This document shows positions 53,623 through 63,854 of a stretch of 64,000 nucleotides of DNA, in pieces. Position 1 is the stretch's first letter. Each line of letters starts with the position of its first letter. The notes under the pieces are model-generated. The model ran no database searches, was not told where the DNA came from, and worked only from the letters and a program-made list of their open reading frames with translations. Location: positions 101,479-165,478 of the forward strand of contig CAJQJY010000006.1 in assembly GCA_905478765.1 (NCBI GenBank), read 5' to 3'. This DNA comes from an uncultured Flavobacteriales bacterium. GTDB taxonomy: Bacteria > Bacteroidota > Bacteroidia > Flavobacteriales > BACL11. Both the position numbers and the translations under genes were made by a program.

Positions 53623-56406
53623 TTATCTTTTACAAACTGACTTATAATCACACCACTCGCAATTCTTAAGTTCTGATGTTTGTTCAAAATCATTATTTAA
53701 AATCTTAGTTAATACAAATTCTAATTGCTCCTCAAACTCATCTAAGACTTGAGCATCAATTTTAATCACTTCTCTTTGTTTTCCTGTTTTATTTGCAACA
53801 GTTATCAATCCTTGTTTTAAATTTTTAAAAGAGAAATTTCCTGCAACAACTTCCAATCCAATATAATTTGGATTCATTTTTAAATACAAATAAGCATACA
53901 TTAAAAGCTGAAATGCTTTTGCTTTTTTTGACCTATCAACCAACTCATGGTATTCAGAAAATTCAACTTCTTTACTCTCAACTTTCCCAGTTTTATAATC
54001 AATTATTCTGAGTAAATCTCCTTCAAAATCTACTCTATCAGCATTTCCTATTAGATTAAAATCAATTCCATCAACATTAACAAAATGCTTTAACTCCTCC
54101 TCTTTTCCAACTATTTTAATTTGCTTATTTTTACTATTTGCATCTTGCAAAAGTTTAATTTCTAAATTCAAGAAGTCTTTAATTAACTTATGTGCTATTT
54201 TCAAACTGAGATAGTTTTTTCCTTCTTTCATTCCTTGCTCAGAAAGCTCTTCAATAAAATAAGCTTTAATATCATTTAATATAGCTTGTGTATGATCTTT
54301 TACATACTGTTCCGTTAAAATTCCTAAAGGGTAATTATCCTCCAAAGCTTTATGAATTGCAGAACCTAAAGTACTTGCATCTGCATATTCATCTACTTCA
54401 TCATCTAGCCTAATTTTAGCTAAATAATGATAATAAAACTGCAAACTACAGTTGTTATATTTATTTATTGCTGATGGAGAGACTCCTTTCTCAGCCCAAG
54501 ATTTAAGCTCTTTATCTAATCCAATATTTGGGATTACAATTTCTTTAGATTTTGGCATTTCTAGCTCAGCACCCTTAAATACTTTTTCACTAATCTGCCC
54601 TTTGTACTCAGACAAGAGTTGGGTAACAAATCTACTTTTTTCGCCACTCCCAAAATCATCAGTTTCAGAATTATAAATAAGCGTAATATTTTTAGCTCTT
54701 TGCAAGAGCCTATAAAAGTGATAAGAAAAAACAGCATCACTCTCAGCATAAGTCGGGAGTTTAAAATAGCGTTTCATATCAAAAGGAATAAAAGAATTTA
54801 CGGACTTTCCTTTGGGTAATTTTCCTTCATTCACACTAAGAATTATAACATTTTTAAAATCCAAAGTTCTACTTTCCAAAATCCCCATTAGCTGAACTCC
54901 CTTTAGTGGCTCTCCTTTAAATGGTATCATTTCCTTAGATACTATTTGTTGCATTACAATCTGCAAAGTTTTCAATTCAATGTCAAAATTATTATCTGCT
55001 AATAAATTATTTAAAATAGTCCAACTTTTATAAAAAGTAGCTAAAACTTCTGATTCGATAGATGCTGAAACACCAACTAAAGGAAGTTTCAAATCTTCAA
55101 TTAATTTAGAAATACATCTTAAAGCATCATCCGATTTTCTCCAAAAATCAAAAATATTACTGAGTTTGCTTTTCTTAAAAAAAGTAGCCAAATTGCTTTT
55201 ACTTACAAAAACAATGTTATCCTTAATAATGAATCTTTTAAAAGTCAAAACTTCATTTACATCAGCAAGTTTGGAAAAATAAGGATGCTCAATAACCGAA
55301 ATAATATCCTTATAATAAAAAGCATTATTTTGATACTTTTCAGCATTAATTTGGATTTTAAACAATGCCTCAATAAATGCAAACAAAGTTGTGTTTTTTA
55401 AGGGGCTACCCATAGTAACGTTTAACTGCTTTATTGCAGAAGGCAGATTATGTAACACAGGAAAAAGCAATGCCTCATCAGCCAAAACAATAGCTGTATT
55501 ACTATTATCCAAATCATCTTTTGTGAAATCTTTTAGCACTTCTGAGGCAACCTTTGCTTGAGTGACATTTTTAGGACAAGCAATTACATTAAAACTGTCT
55601 TTAGTCTGATTAAAATAATCGCCAACACCTTTAAAATCAATTTCTGACCATTTGGCTCTTTGCTCTCTTAAAAACCCTCCTGCTTCATGCAGTTTATTAT
55701 CATAATAGAATTTGTCAGCATCCCAAAATACCCTTGCAACATCTTCTTTTTTTAGATAATCAACAATTTCTTGCTCTGATTTTGTGAGTGCATTTAAACC
55801 AACAAACCATACTTTTTCCCACTTAATCTCAACATTAGATATTTGCTCAGCAGCTTTTCTATAAGCCAATCCTTGGTAGGCAGTATTATCTTGAATTAAT
55901 TTCTGATTAAAATCATTATACCATTTTAACATTCCTTCAAAAAAACTAATATAATCAGTTTGCATATCAGTCAGATTTGTTTCAGAAAGACTCCAATCCT
56001 TAACATTCCAACTTTCTAATTCCTTAACATTTCTAAGGTTCGTGTAAATTGATTCTGCTTCAACTAAATTTCTATCTATCTCATTAAAATCATGCAATAA
56101 AACATTGCTCCATTTTAAGAAATCATCAAATGACTCTACCTTTTTAGGAGGATGAGTTAAATAAGTTTGATACAACTTAAACTGCAAGGAGATATTATCC
56201 AAAACATGCAATCCTGAAAGCTTCTCTGTAAACTCTTCAATTGAATAGAACTGCGGTAAAAAGATTGGTTTATCAATTTTTTGGGATAAATAATGTTTTA
56301 AAAAAACAACTGCTCTTTTTGATGGAAGAACAACTGCTACTTTTTCCATGTTTTCAGGAAACTTCTGCAATAACCTTGCTGCAATTTTATCTAGAAAAGC
56401 TATCAT
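53623..56406 (-). CDS. AddB-like PD-(D/E)XK nuclease of a recombination complex
   Basis: The 927-residue protein has an inactivated helicase-like N-terminus (VAVVLPSKRAVVFLKHYLSQ) and a C-terminal nuclease domain with GNADRVDF and IIDYKTGK near 785-805. It also carries the iron-sulfur cysteines of AddB (first in NNCSLQFYYHYL near 660, then CEWCDYKSVC at the end). It forms an exonuclease-helicase with the UvrD-type partner whose gene precedes and overlaps by 4 bases. The complex prepares double-strand breaks for RecA. It is the diverged Bacteroidota version, so I give no symbol. Confidence 0.93.
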   Translation of the reverse strand: MIAFLDKIAARLLQKFPENMEKVAVVLPSKRAVVFLKHYLSQKIDKPIFLPQFYSIEEFTEKLSGLHVLDNISLQFKLYQTYLTHPPKKVESFDDFLKWSNVLLHDFNEIDRNLVEAESIYTNLRNVKELESWNVKDWSLSETNLTDMQTDYISFFEGMLKWYNDFNQKLIQDNTAYQGLAYRKAAEQISNVEIKWEKVWFVGLNALTKSEQEIVDYLKKEDVARVFWDADKFYYDNKLHEAGGFLREQRAKWSEIDFKGVGDYFNQTKDSFNVIACPKNVTQAKVASEVLKDFTKDDLDNSNTAIVLADEALLFPVLHNLPSAIKQLNVTMGSPLKNTTLFAFIEALFKIQINAEKYQNNAFYYKDIISVIEHPYFSKLADVNEVLTFKRFIIKDNIVFVSKSNLATFFKKSKLSNIFDFWRKSDDALRCISKLIEDLKLPLVGVSASIESEVLATFYKSWTILNNLLADNNFDIELKTLQIVMQQIVSKEMIPFKGEPLKGVQLMGILESRTLDFKNVIILSVNEGKLPKGKSVNSFIPFDMKRYFKLPTYAESDAVFSYHFYRLLQRAKNITLIYNSETDDFGSGEKSRFVTQLLSEYKGQISEKVFKGAELEMPKSKEIVIPNIGLDKELKSWAEKGVSPSAINKYNNCSLQFYYHYLAKIRLDDEVDEYADASTLGSAIHKALEDNYPLGILTEQYVKDHTQAILNDIKAYFIEELSEQGMKEGKNYLSLKIAHKLIKDFLNLEIKLLQDANSKNKQIKIVGKEEELKHFVNVDGIDFNLIGNADRVDFEGDLLRIIDYKTGKVESKEVEFSEYHELVDRSKKAKAFQLLMYAYLYLKMNPNYIGLEVVAGNFSFKNLKQGLITVANKTGKQREVIKIDAQVLDEFEEQLEFVLTKILNNDFEQTSELKNCEWCDYKSVCKR

Positions 56407-59400
56407 AATTCTTTTATTTTTATTTCATCTGAAATATAAATCAGAATCCTCTTAATATTCTTTTTTCCCATCTTAGATAGTGCATCAGCATATTCCGTAA
56501 TCTGATTTTCATGAGCATCTTTTTCTAATCCAGTTTTATAATCAATTACAACTACTTCATCAGTAATCTTTGAAAAAAGCAACCTATCAGGAATATATGT
56601 TTTACCATTTTCCATCAGAATTTCTTTTTCGGTTTTCACAATCCAATTATCCGAAAAATAAGGTTTAACTTTTTCCTCATTCAATAAATTATTTACGCTT
56701 TCTGTCAATTTTTTTAAATCATCCTTATCAAATTTTCCACTTTTAAAAAGTTGAGCAATCACTTTTTCCGTTTGCTTAACATAATGAATTTCAGCCAGAG
56801 TATAATGCAATAGTTTTCCCCAATCTCTTTTTGCATTTACAGTTTCTGTATCCCAAACCTCCTCAGCAGAATGTTTTAAAGAAATCACTTCTCGCCAATC
56901 TAATTTTTTTCTTTTATCCACAGAAAAAGTATTATTAGGTTCAGCTTTTTTTTCATGCATCATTTCTGAATCTCCTTCAATAATTGGAAACGCATCATCA
57001 TATTTATAAAGAAAAGAATTTAAATTTCCTTTAGTTTCATAATCTTTTAAAGTCTTTGGTAAATATTTTGATAAAATATACAAACGCTCTTTTGGGCGCG
57101 TCATTGCAACATAAAGTTTATTCAAACTATCTAGCAAAGTCATTTCTTTTTCTTTTTGATAATCTTTATTAAAATAAGAATGTTCTAACTTTTTATTTCC
57201 TCCAATAAGTGCAGAAGGAAGCTTTCTATTAAAATGAGCAGAAGAATCTACCCAAATATCATTCGTTTTAACTCTGTCCTCCCAATTGAAAGGAATCATA
57301 ACTACATTAAAAGCCAATCCTTTTGACTTGTGAATTGTCATAATTTGTACAGCATCCGTACCCTCAGGAATTACAATTGCCTCCTTATTTTTTCGCTCCT
57401 CCCACCATATTAAAAACTCCGAAAGGCTACTCCCTTTTTTCTCAGTAAATGCTAAAGTTACATCTAAGAAAAAGTTCAAATAAACATCCTCATCAAAACT
57501 AAAAAGGCGAATCAATTGCTCCACCATTTCATAAAGTGGTTCTTGCAATAATTCTAATGGATTTATTAAAACATTTGCCTTTTGCAACACCTCAACAAAG
57601 CCTTCTTCTGATTTAATATTGAGATTTAAATCATGCTGATTTTCTCCAACTATAACATGGGAATATAAATAATCAGCAATTACTGTTTTAGCAATTTTAT
57701 GCTTTGGATTCTGCAAATACATTAATAAAGAAATAAGCACATTTACTTTTTCAGATTTATGTAAAAGCAAGCCTTCATTTGAAATAACTGGAATTTGGTT
57801 TGCTGATAAACTTTCAGCAATAAGAGCTACACTTTTTCTGCTATTACAAAGTATTGCTACATCCTTAAAAGAGTAATTATATTTAGAAACTAACTTTTTA
57901 ATTTCAGTTGCGATTTTATTTAAAATTAACTCTTTAAAATCATTGTTCTTATCTCCAAAAAGTTCAATATGAACATAGCCACCATCCTTAGAAAAAGTAG
58001 TTTCTTGCTCACACCCTTTATAAATATCAATAATATTTTGAGGCAGTAAAGTTTTTACACTTTCAAAAAATTGATTATTAAAAAAAATAATATTCTTCAT
58101 ACTCCTAAAATTATGAGTCAAATTTTGAACATTTTCATGCTCTTTCAGTTTTCTTTCCCAATCAACCTTAAACATCAAATCATCACCTCTATAAATTTTT
58201 GGAAGCTGAAAAAACTGCTCTACTTCTCCTCCTCTCCATCTGTAAATTGACTGCTTTCCATCTCCTACAACCATGCTTTTTCCGTAATCTAGAGATTCTG
58301 TAATTAATGGTAAAATATTTTGCCACTGCAACAGTGAAGTATCTTGAAATTCATCAATTAAATAATGATTATATCGCTCACCTAATCTTTCATAAATAAA
58401 AGAAGAGGGTTGGTTAGTTACAACTTTATGAATTTTTTTATTGAACTCTGATATCTGTTCAATATTATTTTCTTTTTTATAACTCCTAATCTCAGCTATC
58501 AACTCATTTAGAACAGCAATTGAATAGATGTTTTTAAGTATCGCATTCACTGAATTATAATCAGACATTAAATCCATCAACTCAACAAAGAAATTCTGCA
58601 ACTGTGTTTTATAAGCATCCACCAAATCTTTTATATCCTGGCTTTTACTTTTAGTATACCACTCATCATTAGCCGTGTAACGAATCAAAGTATCAGTAGG
58701 CAGCCATTTGGAGTCGTTTTTTGCTAAGTTTATTGTAAAGTGATTGTAAAATGCACCTCTATTAAAATGCTCTTTTGTAAAGCCATTTTTATCAAAGAAA
58801 ACACAAACTCTATCAGCTAAATCATCAATTTTTTGAGCAATATCTTTTTTAGATCCTTGCAAATCTTTTTTCACTCTCATACATTCTTTTACACTCAGCA
58901 ATTTTCCATCAGTAAACTGACTCACTTCTTCTTTAAAAAGCTGTGCTGCGAAAACTTCTAAATCCTTTTCAATATTTATGCTTTTTCCGTCTTCAGCTTT
59001 TTGCATTGCAAAATTCACTAATGCATCTGATAGCTCTCCTCCACTATCAGACATTCTAGAAAGCAATAAAGCAACTATTGGTTGAATAATTTTGTAAGTA
59101 TCAATCTCTAAATCAAAGTTATGAGAAAGCCCTAAATCAGATGCAAAGGTTCTGACAATTTTATATGTAAATTTATCAATGGTTGAAATTCCGAGATCAG
59201 CATAATTATGCAGAATATGTCTATGCACTACTGCAGATCGCATATAAATTTTAGATGCATCAAAACCTGTTTCTTTCATCAGCCAATCCAAAATACCCTC
59301 TTTATCTTTTTCATTTGACAAAGATTCTAGATACTCCAAAATCCTTTCTTTCATTTCTGATGCTGCCTTATTTGTAAAAGTAATTGCGAGTATTTTTCGA

Positions 59401-59519
59401 TAATAATCTTCATACCCAAAGTGATTGCCTTTAAGGGCTAAAGCAATAAAACTCAATGACAAAGTATAGGTTTTTCCACTACCGGCAGAAGATCGATATA
59501 TTTGAAAATTTTTAGTCAA
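56403..59519 (-). CDS. AddA-like UvrD-family helicase-nuclease
   Basis: The 1038-residue protein has superfamily 1 helicase motifs: Walker A SAGSGKTYTLS at 10, AITFTNKAASEMKERI, DEFQDTSLLQW, VGDGKQSIYRWRGG, NFRSMKNI, IMTIHKSKGLAFNVVMIPF and YVAMTRPKERLY. A C-terminal PD-(D/E)XK nuclease follows (YIPDRLLF and VVIDYKTG near 985-1010). The start is TTG; no ATG lies between it and the P-loop. It acts with the AddB-like protein as the double-strand-break end-processing complex. Confidence 0.94.
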   Translation of the reverse strand: MTKNFQIYRSSAGSGKTYTLSLSFIALALKGNHFGYEDYYRKILAITFTNKAASEMKERILEYLESLSNEKDKEGILDWLMKETGFDASKIYMRSAVVHRHILHNYADLGISTIDKFTYKIVRTFASDLGLSHNFDLEIDTYKIIQPIVALLLSRMSDSGGELSDALVNFAMQKAEDGKSINIEKDLEVFAAQLFKEEVSQFTDGKLLSVKECMRVKKDLQGSKKDIAQKIDDLADRVCVFFDKNGFTKEHFNRGAFYNHFTINLAKNDSKWLPTDTLIRYTANDEWYTKSKSQDIKDLVDAYKTQLQNFFVELMDLMSDYNSVNAILKNIYSIAVLNELIAEIRSYKKENNIEQISEFNKKIHKVVTNQPSSFIYERLGERYNHYLIDEFQDTSLLQWQNILPLITESLDYGKSMVVGDGKQSIYRWRGGEVEQFFQLPKIYRGDDLMFKVDWERKLKEHENVQNLTHNFRSMKNIIFFNNQFFESVKTLLPQNIIDIYKGCEQETTFSKDGGYVHIELFGDKNNDFKELILNKIATEIKKLVSKYNYSFKDVAILCNSRKSVALIAESLSANQIPVISNEGLLLHKSEKVNVLISLLMYLQNPKHKIAKTVIADYLYSHVIVGENQHDLNLNIKSEEGFVEVLQKANVLINPLELLQEPLYEMVEQLIRLFSFDEDVYLNFFLDVTLAFTEKKGSSLSEFLIWWEERKNKEAIVIPEGTDAVQIMTIHKSKGLAFNVVMIPFNWEDRVKTNDIWVDSSAHFNRKLPSALIGGNKKLEHSYFNKDYQKEKEMTLLDSLNKLYVAMTRPKERLYILSKYLPKTLKDYETKGNLNSFLYKYDDAFPIIEGDSEMMHEKKAEPNNTFSVDKRKKLDWREVISLKHSAEEVWDTETVNAKRDWGKLLHYTLAEIHYVKQTEKVIAQLFKSGKFDKDDLKKLTESVNNLLNEEKVKPYFSDNWIVKTEKEILMENGKTYIPDRLLFSKITDEVVVIDYKTGLEKDAHENQITEYADALSKMGKKNIKRILIYISDEIKIKEL

Positions 59520-59648
59520 TTTATTTTATTTTTTTAAAACTCCAATATATAACTTTTTCTGATACAAATAAGGGGGTGTTAATAAGTCATATCAAAATAA
59601 AAGAATGTAATTATTTATGAAATTTTCTCTGTTACATAAAAAAACACT

Positions 59649-59656
59649 TAGTTTTG
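59649..59656 (+). promoter_or_regulatory. Candidate -7 box of trkA
   Basis: TAGTTTTG matches TAnnTTTG, 18 bases before the trkA ATG in the gap between the divergent AddA-like and trkA genes. Confidence 0.4.
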
Positions 59657-59674
59657 CTAAAAATTCGTTACTAA

Positions 59675-61012
59675 ATGAAGATTATTATTGCAGGTGCAGG
59701 CGAGGTAGGTTCTTATCTAGCTCACATGCTTGCCAATGAAGCTCAAGACACATACCTAATTGATGACAATAAAAAAAGGTTAGATAAGGCAAGGCAACAC
59801 AATGACATTATTGCACTTGAAGGAGATGCAAAAGATGTAGATATTCTTCTAGAAGCAGGAGTTACTAAATGTGATTTACTTATTGCTGCTACATCATCAG
59901 AAGAAACTAACTTACTTATTTGTATACTAGGAAAAAAACTAGGCGCTAAAAGAACCATTAGTCGTATAAGTAATTTTGAAGAAATTGGAGGTGATATGCG
60001 TACCCTTTACAAAGAAATTGGGGTGGATCATGTAATATCTCCTGTTGAAATTGCAGCTAAAGAAATTCATCAACTTATTAAACATGAGGCCTTTCTAGAT
60101 CATTATGATTTTGAAGGTGGGAAACTTTCAGTATTTTCTATTCAGGTTATGAGCAATTCGCCAATGGTAGGGAACTGTGTTTTAAATTCTAAACATTTTC
60201 ACAACAATCTATCTTTTAAGCCAATTGCAATTCTAAGGCATGCAGAAACCATAATGGTTCAAGCAACTACTGAATTTGAAGTTGATGATATAGTTTACTT
60301 CATCTCAACACCTAAAGGCTATGAAAAAATCCCACTTATTTGCGGACAAGAAGATTTTGACATAAAAGATGTAATGATTTTAGGTGCCAGTAGAATTGGT
60401 GTACTTACTGCCGAAAAACTAGATAGAAAATACAATGTAACTCTTATCGAACAAGATGAAGATAAAGCAAATTTAATGGCATTGAAACTTAAAAGGACAC
60501 TCGTAATAAATGGTGATGGTACAGATGTATCACTTTTAGAAGAGCAAAACATTGAGGATATGGATGCTTTTATTGCCGTAACAGGAGATTCTGAAACAAA
60601 TATTATTTCATCATTAGTTGCTAAATCTCATGGAGTTAGAAAAACAATTTCTGGGGTTGAGAATATTGACTACATCAAACTCTCGCATAACATTGGGATT
60701 GACACTTTAATCAATAAAAAAATTATTGCTGCAAATGATATTCTTAAATACATCAGAAAGGGAGAAGTTAATGCAATCGCTACACTTAGCCTAGATGCTG
60801 AAGTCATTGAATTTACTGTAAAGGCTAAAAGTAAAATCACTAAAAAGTCTCTTAAAGATTTAGATTTACCAAATATGGTAAATATAGCAGGAGTTGTAAG
60901 GAACAATAAAGGATTTATTCCATTTGGAGAATTTAAACTTGAAGAAGGAGATAAAGCAATTATCTTTACAAATGATGAAACAATACATGAAATTGAAACA
61001 TTCTTTCAATAA
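59675..61012 (+). CDS. trkA: Trk potassium system NAD-binding component TrkA
   Basis: The 445-residue cytoplasmic gating protein has two RCK modules. The first starts with IIAGAGEVGSYLAHML (residues 3-18) and the second with MILGASRIGVLTAEKL near 233. Each Rossmann part is followed by a TrkA-C domain (about 140-220 and 365-445). It binds NAD(H)/nucleotides and controls TrkH, encoded 3 bases downstream. Confidence 0.96.
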   Translation: MKIIIAGAGEVGSYLAHMLANEAQDTYLIDDNKKRLDKARQHNDIIALEGDAKDVDILLEAGVTKCDLLIAATSSEETNLLICILGKKLGAKRTISRISNFEEIGGDMRTLYKEIGVDHVISPVEIAAKEIHQLIKHEAFLDHYDFEGGKLSVFSIQVMSNSPMVGNCVLNSKHFHNNLSFKPIAILRHAETIMVQATTEFEVDDIVYFISTPKGYEKIPLICGQEDFDIKDVMILGASRIGVLTAEKLDRKYNVTLIEQDEDKANLMALKLKRTLVINGDGTDVSLLEEQNIEDMDAFIAVTGDSETNIISSLVAKSHGVRKTISGVENIDYIKLSHNIGIDTLINKKIIAANDILKYIRKGEVNAIATLSLDAEVIEFTVKAKSKITKKSLKDLDLPNMVNIAGVVRNNKGFIPFGEFKLEEGDKAIIFTNDETIHEIETFFQ

Positions 61013-61015
61013 AAA

Positions 61016-62482
61016 ATGGCAAAAAAACTCATCAATAAATCAGTAGTACTTAATGTTGTTGGAACTCTGATAATAATAACTGGTTTTTTAATGGTACTAT
61101 CTATTCCATTTAGTTTTTATTACAATGATGGGATGCAAGGAGTATTTATTCAATCTACTCTTATCACAATTTCAATAGGGCTTTTAATAAAATATCTTAC
61201 CAGAAAGAAGAAAGATGATGAGGTGAAGAAAAGAGAAGGGTACCTTATTGTTGCTCTTGGCTGGACAGGAATGATTATCTGTAGTGCAATTCCCTATTTA
61301 TTAAGCGGTACTTTTGATGGAGTAACAAATGCATTTTTTGAAACTATTTCAGGATTAACAACTACAGGTTCATCTATACTTAACAATATTGAGGAAATGC
61401 CAGAAAGCATCCTCTTTTGGAGGAGCATGACCCAGTGGATTGGAGGTATGGGGATTATTGTCCTTACTATTGCTATACTACCTCTTTTAGGGGTTGGAGG
61501 AATGGAATTATTTACATCAGAAGCTCCAGGGCCAACAAAGGATAAAATACACCCAAGAATTAAGGAAACTGCCAAAAGATTATGGCTTATTTATGTCTTT
61601 TTAACTGTATTAGAAACCGTATTATTGTGGTTTGCTGGCATGTCATTTTTTGACGCAATTAATCATGCATTAACAAATGTTAGTACTGGAGGATTTTCAA
61701 CTAAACAAGCTAGCATTGGTCATTTTACATCTCCTCTTATTCAATATATAATTATCCTTTTTATGTTTATTGGAGGGGTAAATTTCACTTTACTTTATTT
61801 TGGTGCAAAATTAAAATTCAAAAAATTTATTGAGAATGATGAATTTAAATGGTTTGTATGTGCTATACCTTTTCTCTTATTAATTATTTTTCCTTTAGTC
61901 AATCAAGTATCTGATAATAATTTTGAAACAAGTTTCCGACATGCTTTGTTTCAAATTATGAGTATAATTACAGGAACTGGCTACTCAACTGCTGACTTCA
62001 CAACTTGGGGAGCTTTTGCAACTTTCATCTTTTTCCTTCTGATGTTTAGTGGTGCTAGTGCTGGGAGTACTACCGGAGGGGTTAAAATTGTAAGAATTGG
62101 ATTACTTATTAAAAATACAGTATTAGAATTTAAAAGGAGGTTGCACCCAAATGCAATTATTCCTGTACAACTAAATGGAAATGGAGTTTCCCCAAAAATT
62201 ATCTTTAACCTATTGGCTTTTGTTTTCTTTTACCTTTTTGTATTTGTAACTGGAAGTATTGTTTTAACTTTTATAGGATTGGATTTTCAAAATGCAGTTG
62301 GTGCTTCAGCTACTGCAATCAGTAATGTAGGGCCTGGAATTGGAAGTGTGGGTCCCTCATCATCATTCGCTCACTTGCCTGATGCCGCTAAATGGGTACT
62401 TTCTTTCTTGATGATATTAGGAAGATTAGAGCTCTTTACAATCGCTATTTTGTTTACCCCTTATTTCTGGAGAAGAAATTAA
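61016..62482 (+). CDS. Trk-type potassium channel subunit TrkH
   Basis: The 488-residue membrane protein has the four pore loops of the family, visible as GLTTTGSSIL near 115, NVSTGGFSTK near 220, ITGTGYSTADF near 320 and ISNVGPGIGSVGPS near 440. It takes up potassium with TrkA. Its stop is immediately next to the stop of the convergent Asp-box gene, with no intergenic base. Confidence 0.95.
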   Translation: MAKKLINKSVVLNVVGTLIIITGFLMVLSIPFSFYYNDGMQGVFIQSTLITISIGLLIKYLTRKKKDDEVKKREGYLIVALGWTGMIICSAIPYLLSGTFDGVTNAFFETISGLTTTGSSILNNIEEMPESILFWRSMTQWIGGMGIIVLTIAILPLLGVGGMELFTSEAPGPTKDKIHPRIKETAKRLWLIYVFLTVLETVLLWFAGMSFFDAINHALTNVSTGGFSTKQASIGHFTSPLIQYIIILFMFIGGVNFTLLYFGAKLKFKKFIENDEFKWFVCAIPFLLLIIFPLVNQVSDNNFETSFRHALFQIMSIITGTGYSTADFTTWGAFATFIFFLLMFSGASAGSTTGGVKIVRIGLLIKNTVLEFKRRLHPNAIIPVQLNGNGVSPKIIFNLLAFVFFYLFVFVTGSIVLTFIGLDFQNAVGASATAISNVGPGIGSVGPSSSFAHLPDAAKWVLSFLMILGRLELFTIAILFTPYFWRRN

Positions 62483-63823
62483 TTATTGAACAATTAATTT
62501 TCGCTCTATTCTTCCATCATTATAAATATTGATGAATGGTTTGTTGATATCAGGATTAACATCTCTACCTAATAAATCATTAGTTTTTACAACTTTTCTA
62601 TTAGTTGAATTAAGTACATTTATTGACACTACAGCAGATAACTCAACAAAAACAAAATGCACTTCATACTGTGTAGATGCCGTATAAGTTATTGCAAATG
62701 TATCCCCTCCAACATAAGTAATATCTGGTTCAATTTTATGTCCAAAAATTGAGGTGTCAGAAACAACTCCAGCATTTAAGTTTACTCCATTATCATCAAT
62801 AATACTATAAAAACATTCTTTTACACCATTTCTATTTTCCTCCCAAACTACAACACTCCAATTTGGACTATTTTTGAAAGATGCAATTTCTGCTTTATCC
62901 TGTAAAGGAGCATTACTAGCATCTAACTGAGTAAAGTAAGATTTTTGTAAATCATTCATATTGACATTTGATTTATAAAGCTCATTTACTCCACTACCAC
63001 CATTACGCCTTACAATCATAATACTATCTTTATTTACAGCACCAACTGGTGATGATGTAGGGCAAGAACTAAACACCCAATTCACATCATCTAAATCTTC
63101 AGCAAAATTGAATGTAATTCCTCCATCAATTGATTTTGCTATATATGAATTCCTTACATTAGTATCATTATTTCTAAAAAGGAGAAAAACATCATCATTT
63201 CCATTAGTAACCATAGTTGATTGACAACAATCACAAGGCTCACCTGGAGCTAAAGAACTAACATCAGCTGCTGCACTAAAAGTTGTTCCAAAATCAAAGG
63301 AAGTCCTTACTTTTTGCTTCCAATCTGTCCAATTTGGTAAACATTCCATATAAGATATTAATGGGTTGCCATCAGAACGAACAGCAACATTTGGCATTGC
63401 AAACTTATGTGTATTTGAATTTTCTGAAACACGAATAGTATCCGAAAAAGTAATACCTCCATCAAAAGATTTTTTCAAATAAATAACATGATTTGCATGT
63501 ATTAAAGATTCAAAAATTAAATAAACAGTATCCCCTTTTGCTGCAATTTCAGGACCAATAAAACCAGTAGGCATTAAATCAGAACCGACAACATCTACAG
63601 CACTATCAAATGAAGTTCCATTCCATTTTTTAGCTCTTATTGATTTAGGAGAACTGAATTTATTCCATATAATAAAAGGATTATTATTAGCTGTCACAAT
63701 AACTCTTGGCCTATCATATCCTTCAGAAGAACCACTACTAACAACAGTATAATTCTGGGGAGTTAATTGTACTTGTCCAAACGTGAAAAATGGAATATAG
63801 AGGAGAAATAAGAAATTTTTCAT
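62483..63823 (-). CDS. Asp-box (BNR) beta-propeller secreted protein with short C-terminal sorting motif
   Basis: The 446-residue protein has a signal peptide (1-16). It has at least three Asp-box-like repeats SFDGGITFSD, SFDFGTTFSA and SIDGGITFNF (about 125-245), suggesting a sialidase-like beta-propeller. An unusual EPCDCCQST Cys cluster is near 205. The end DLLGRDVNP...YNDGRIERKLIVQ is the same kind of short tail as on the M43 protease. No sialidase catalytic Arg triad could be judged, so I do not claim sialidase activity. It is convergent with trkH. Confidence 0.88.
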   Translation of the reverse strand: MKNFLFLLYIPFFTFGQVQLTPQNYTVVSSGSSEGYDRPRVIVTANNNPFIIWNKFSSPKSIRAKKWNGTSFDSAVDVVGSDLMPTGFIGPEIAAKGDTVYLIFESLIHANHVIYLKKSFDGGITFSDTIRVSENSNTHKFAMPNVAVRSDGNPLISYMECLPNWTDWKQKVRTSFDFGTTFSAAADVSSLAPGEPCDCCQSTMVTNGNDDVFLLFRNNDTNVRNSYIAKSIDGGITFNFAEDLDDVNWVFSSCPTSSPVGAVNKDSIMIVRRNGGSGVNELYKSNVNMNDLQKSYFTQLDASNAPLQDKAEIASFKNSPNWSVVVWEENRNGVKECFYSIIDDNGVNLNAGVVSDTSIFGHKIEPDITYVGGDTFAITYTASTQYEVHFVFVELSAVVSINVLNSTNRKVVKTNDLLGRDVNPDINKPFINIYNDGRIERKLIVQ

Positions 63824-63854
63824 AGAAATATAATTTACTATAAAACTACAAAAA

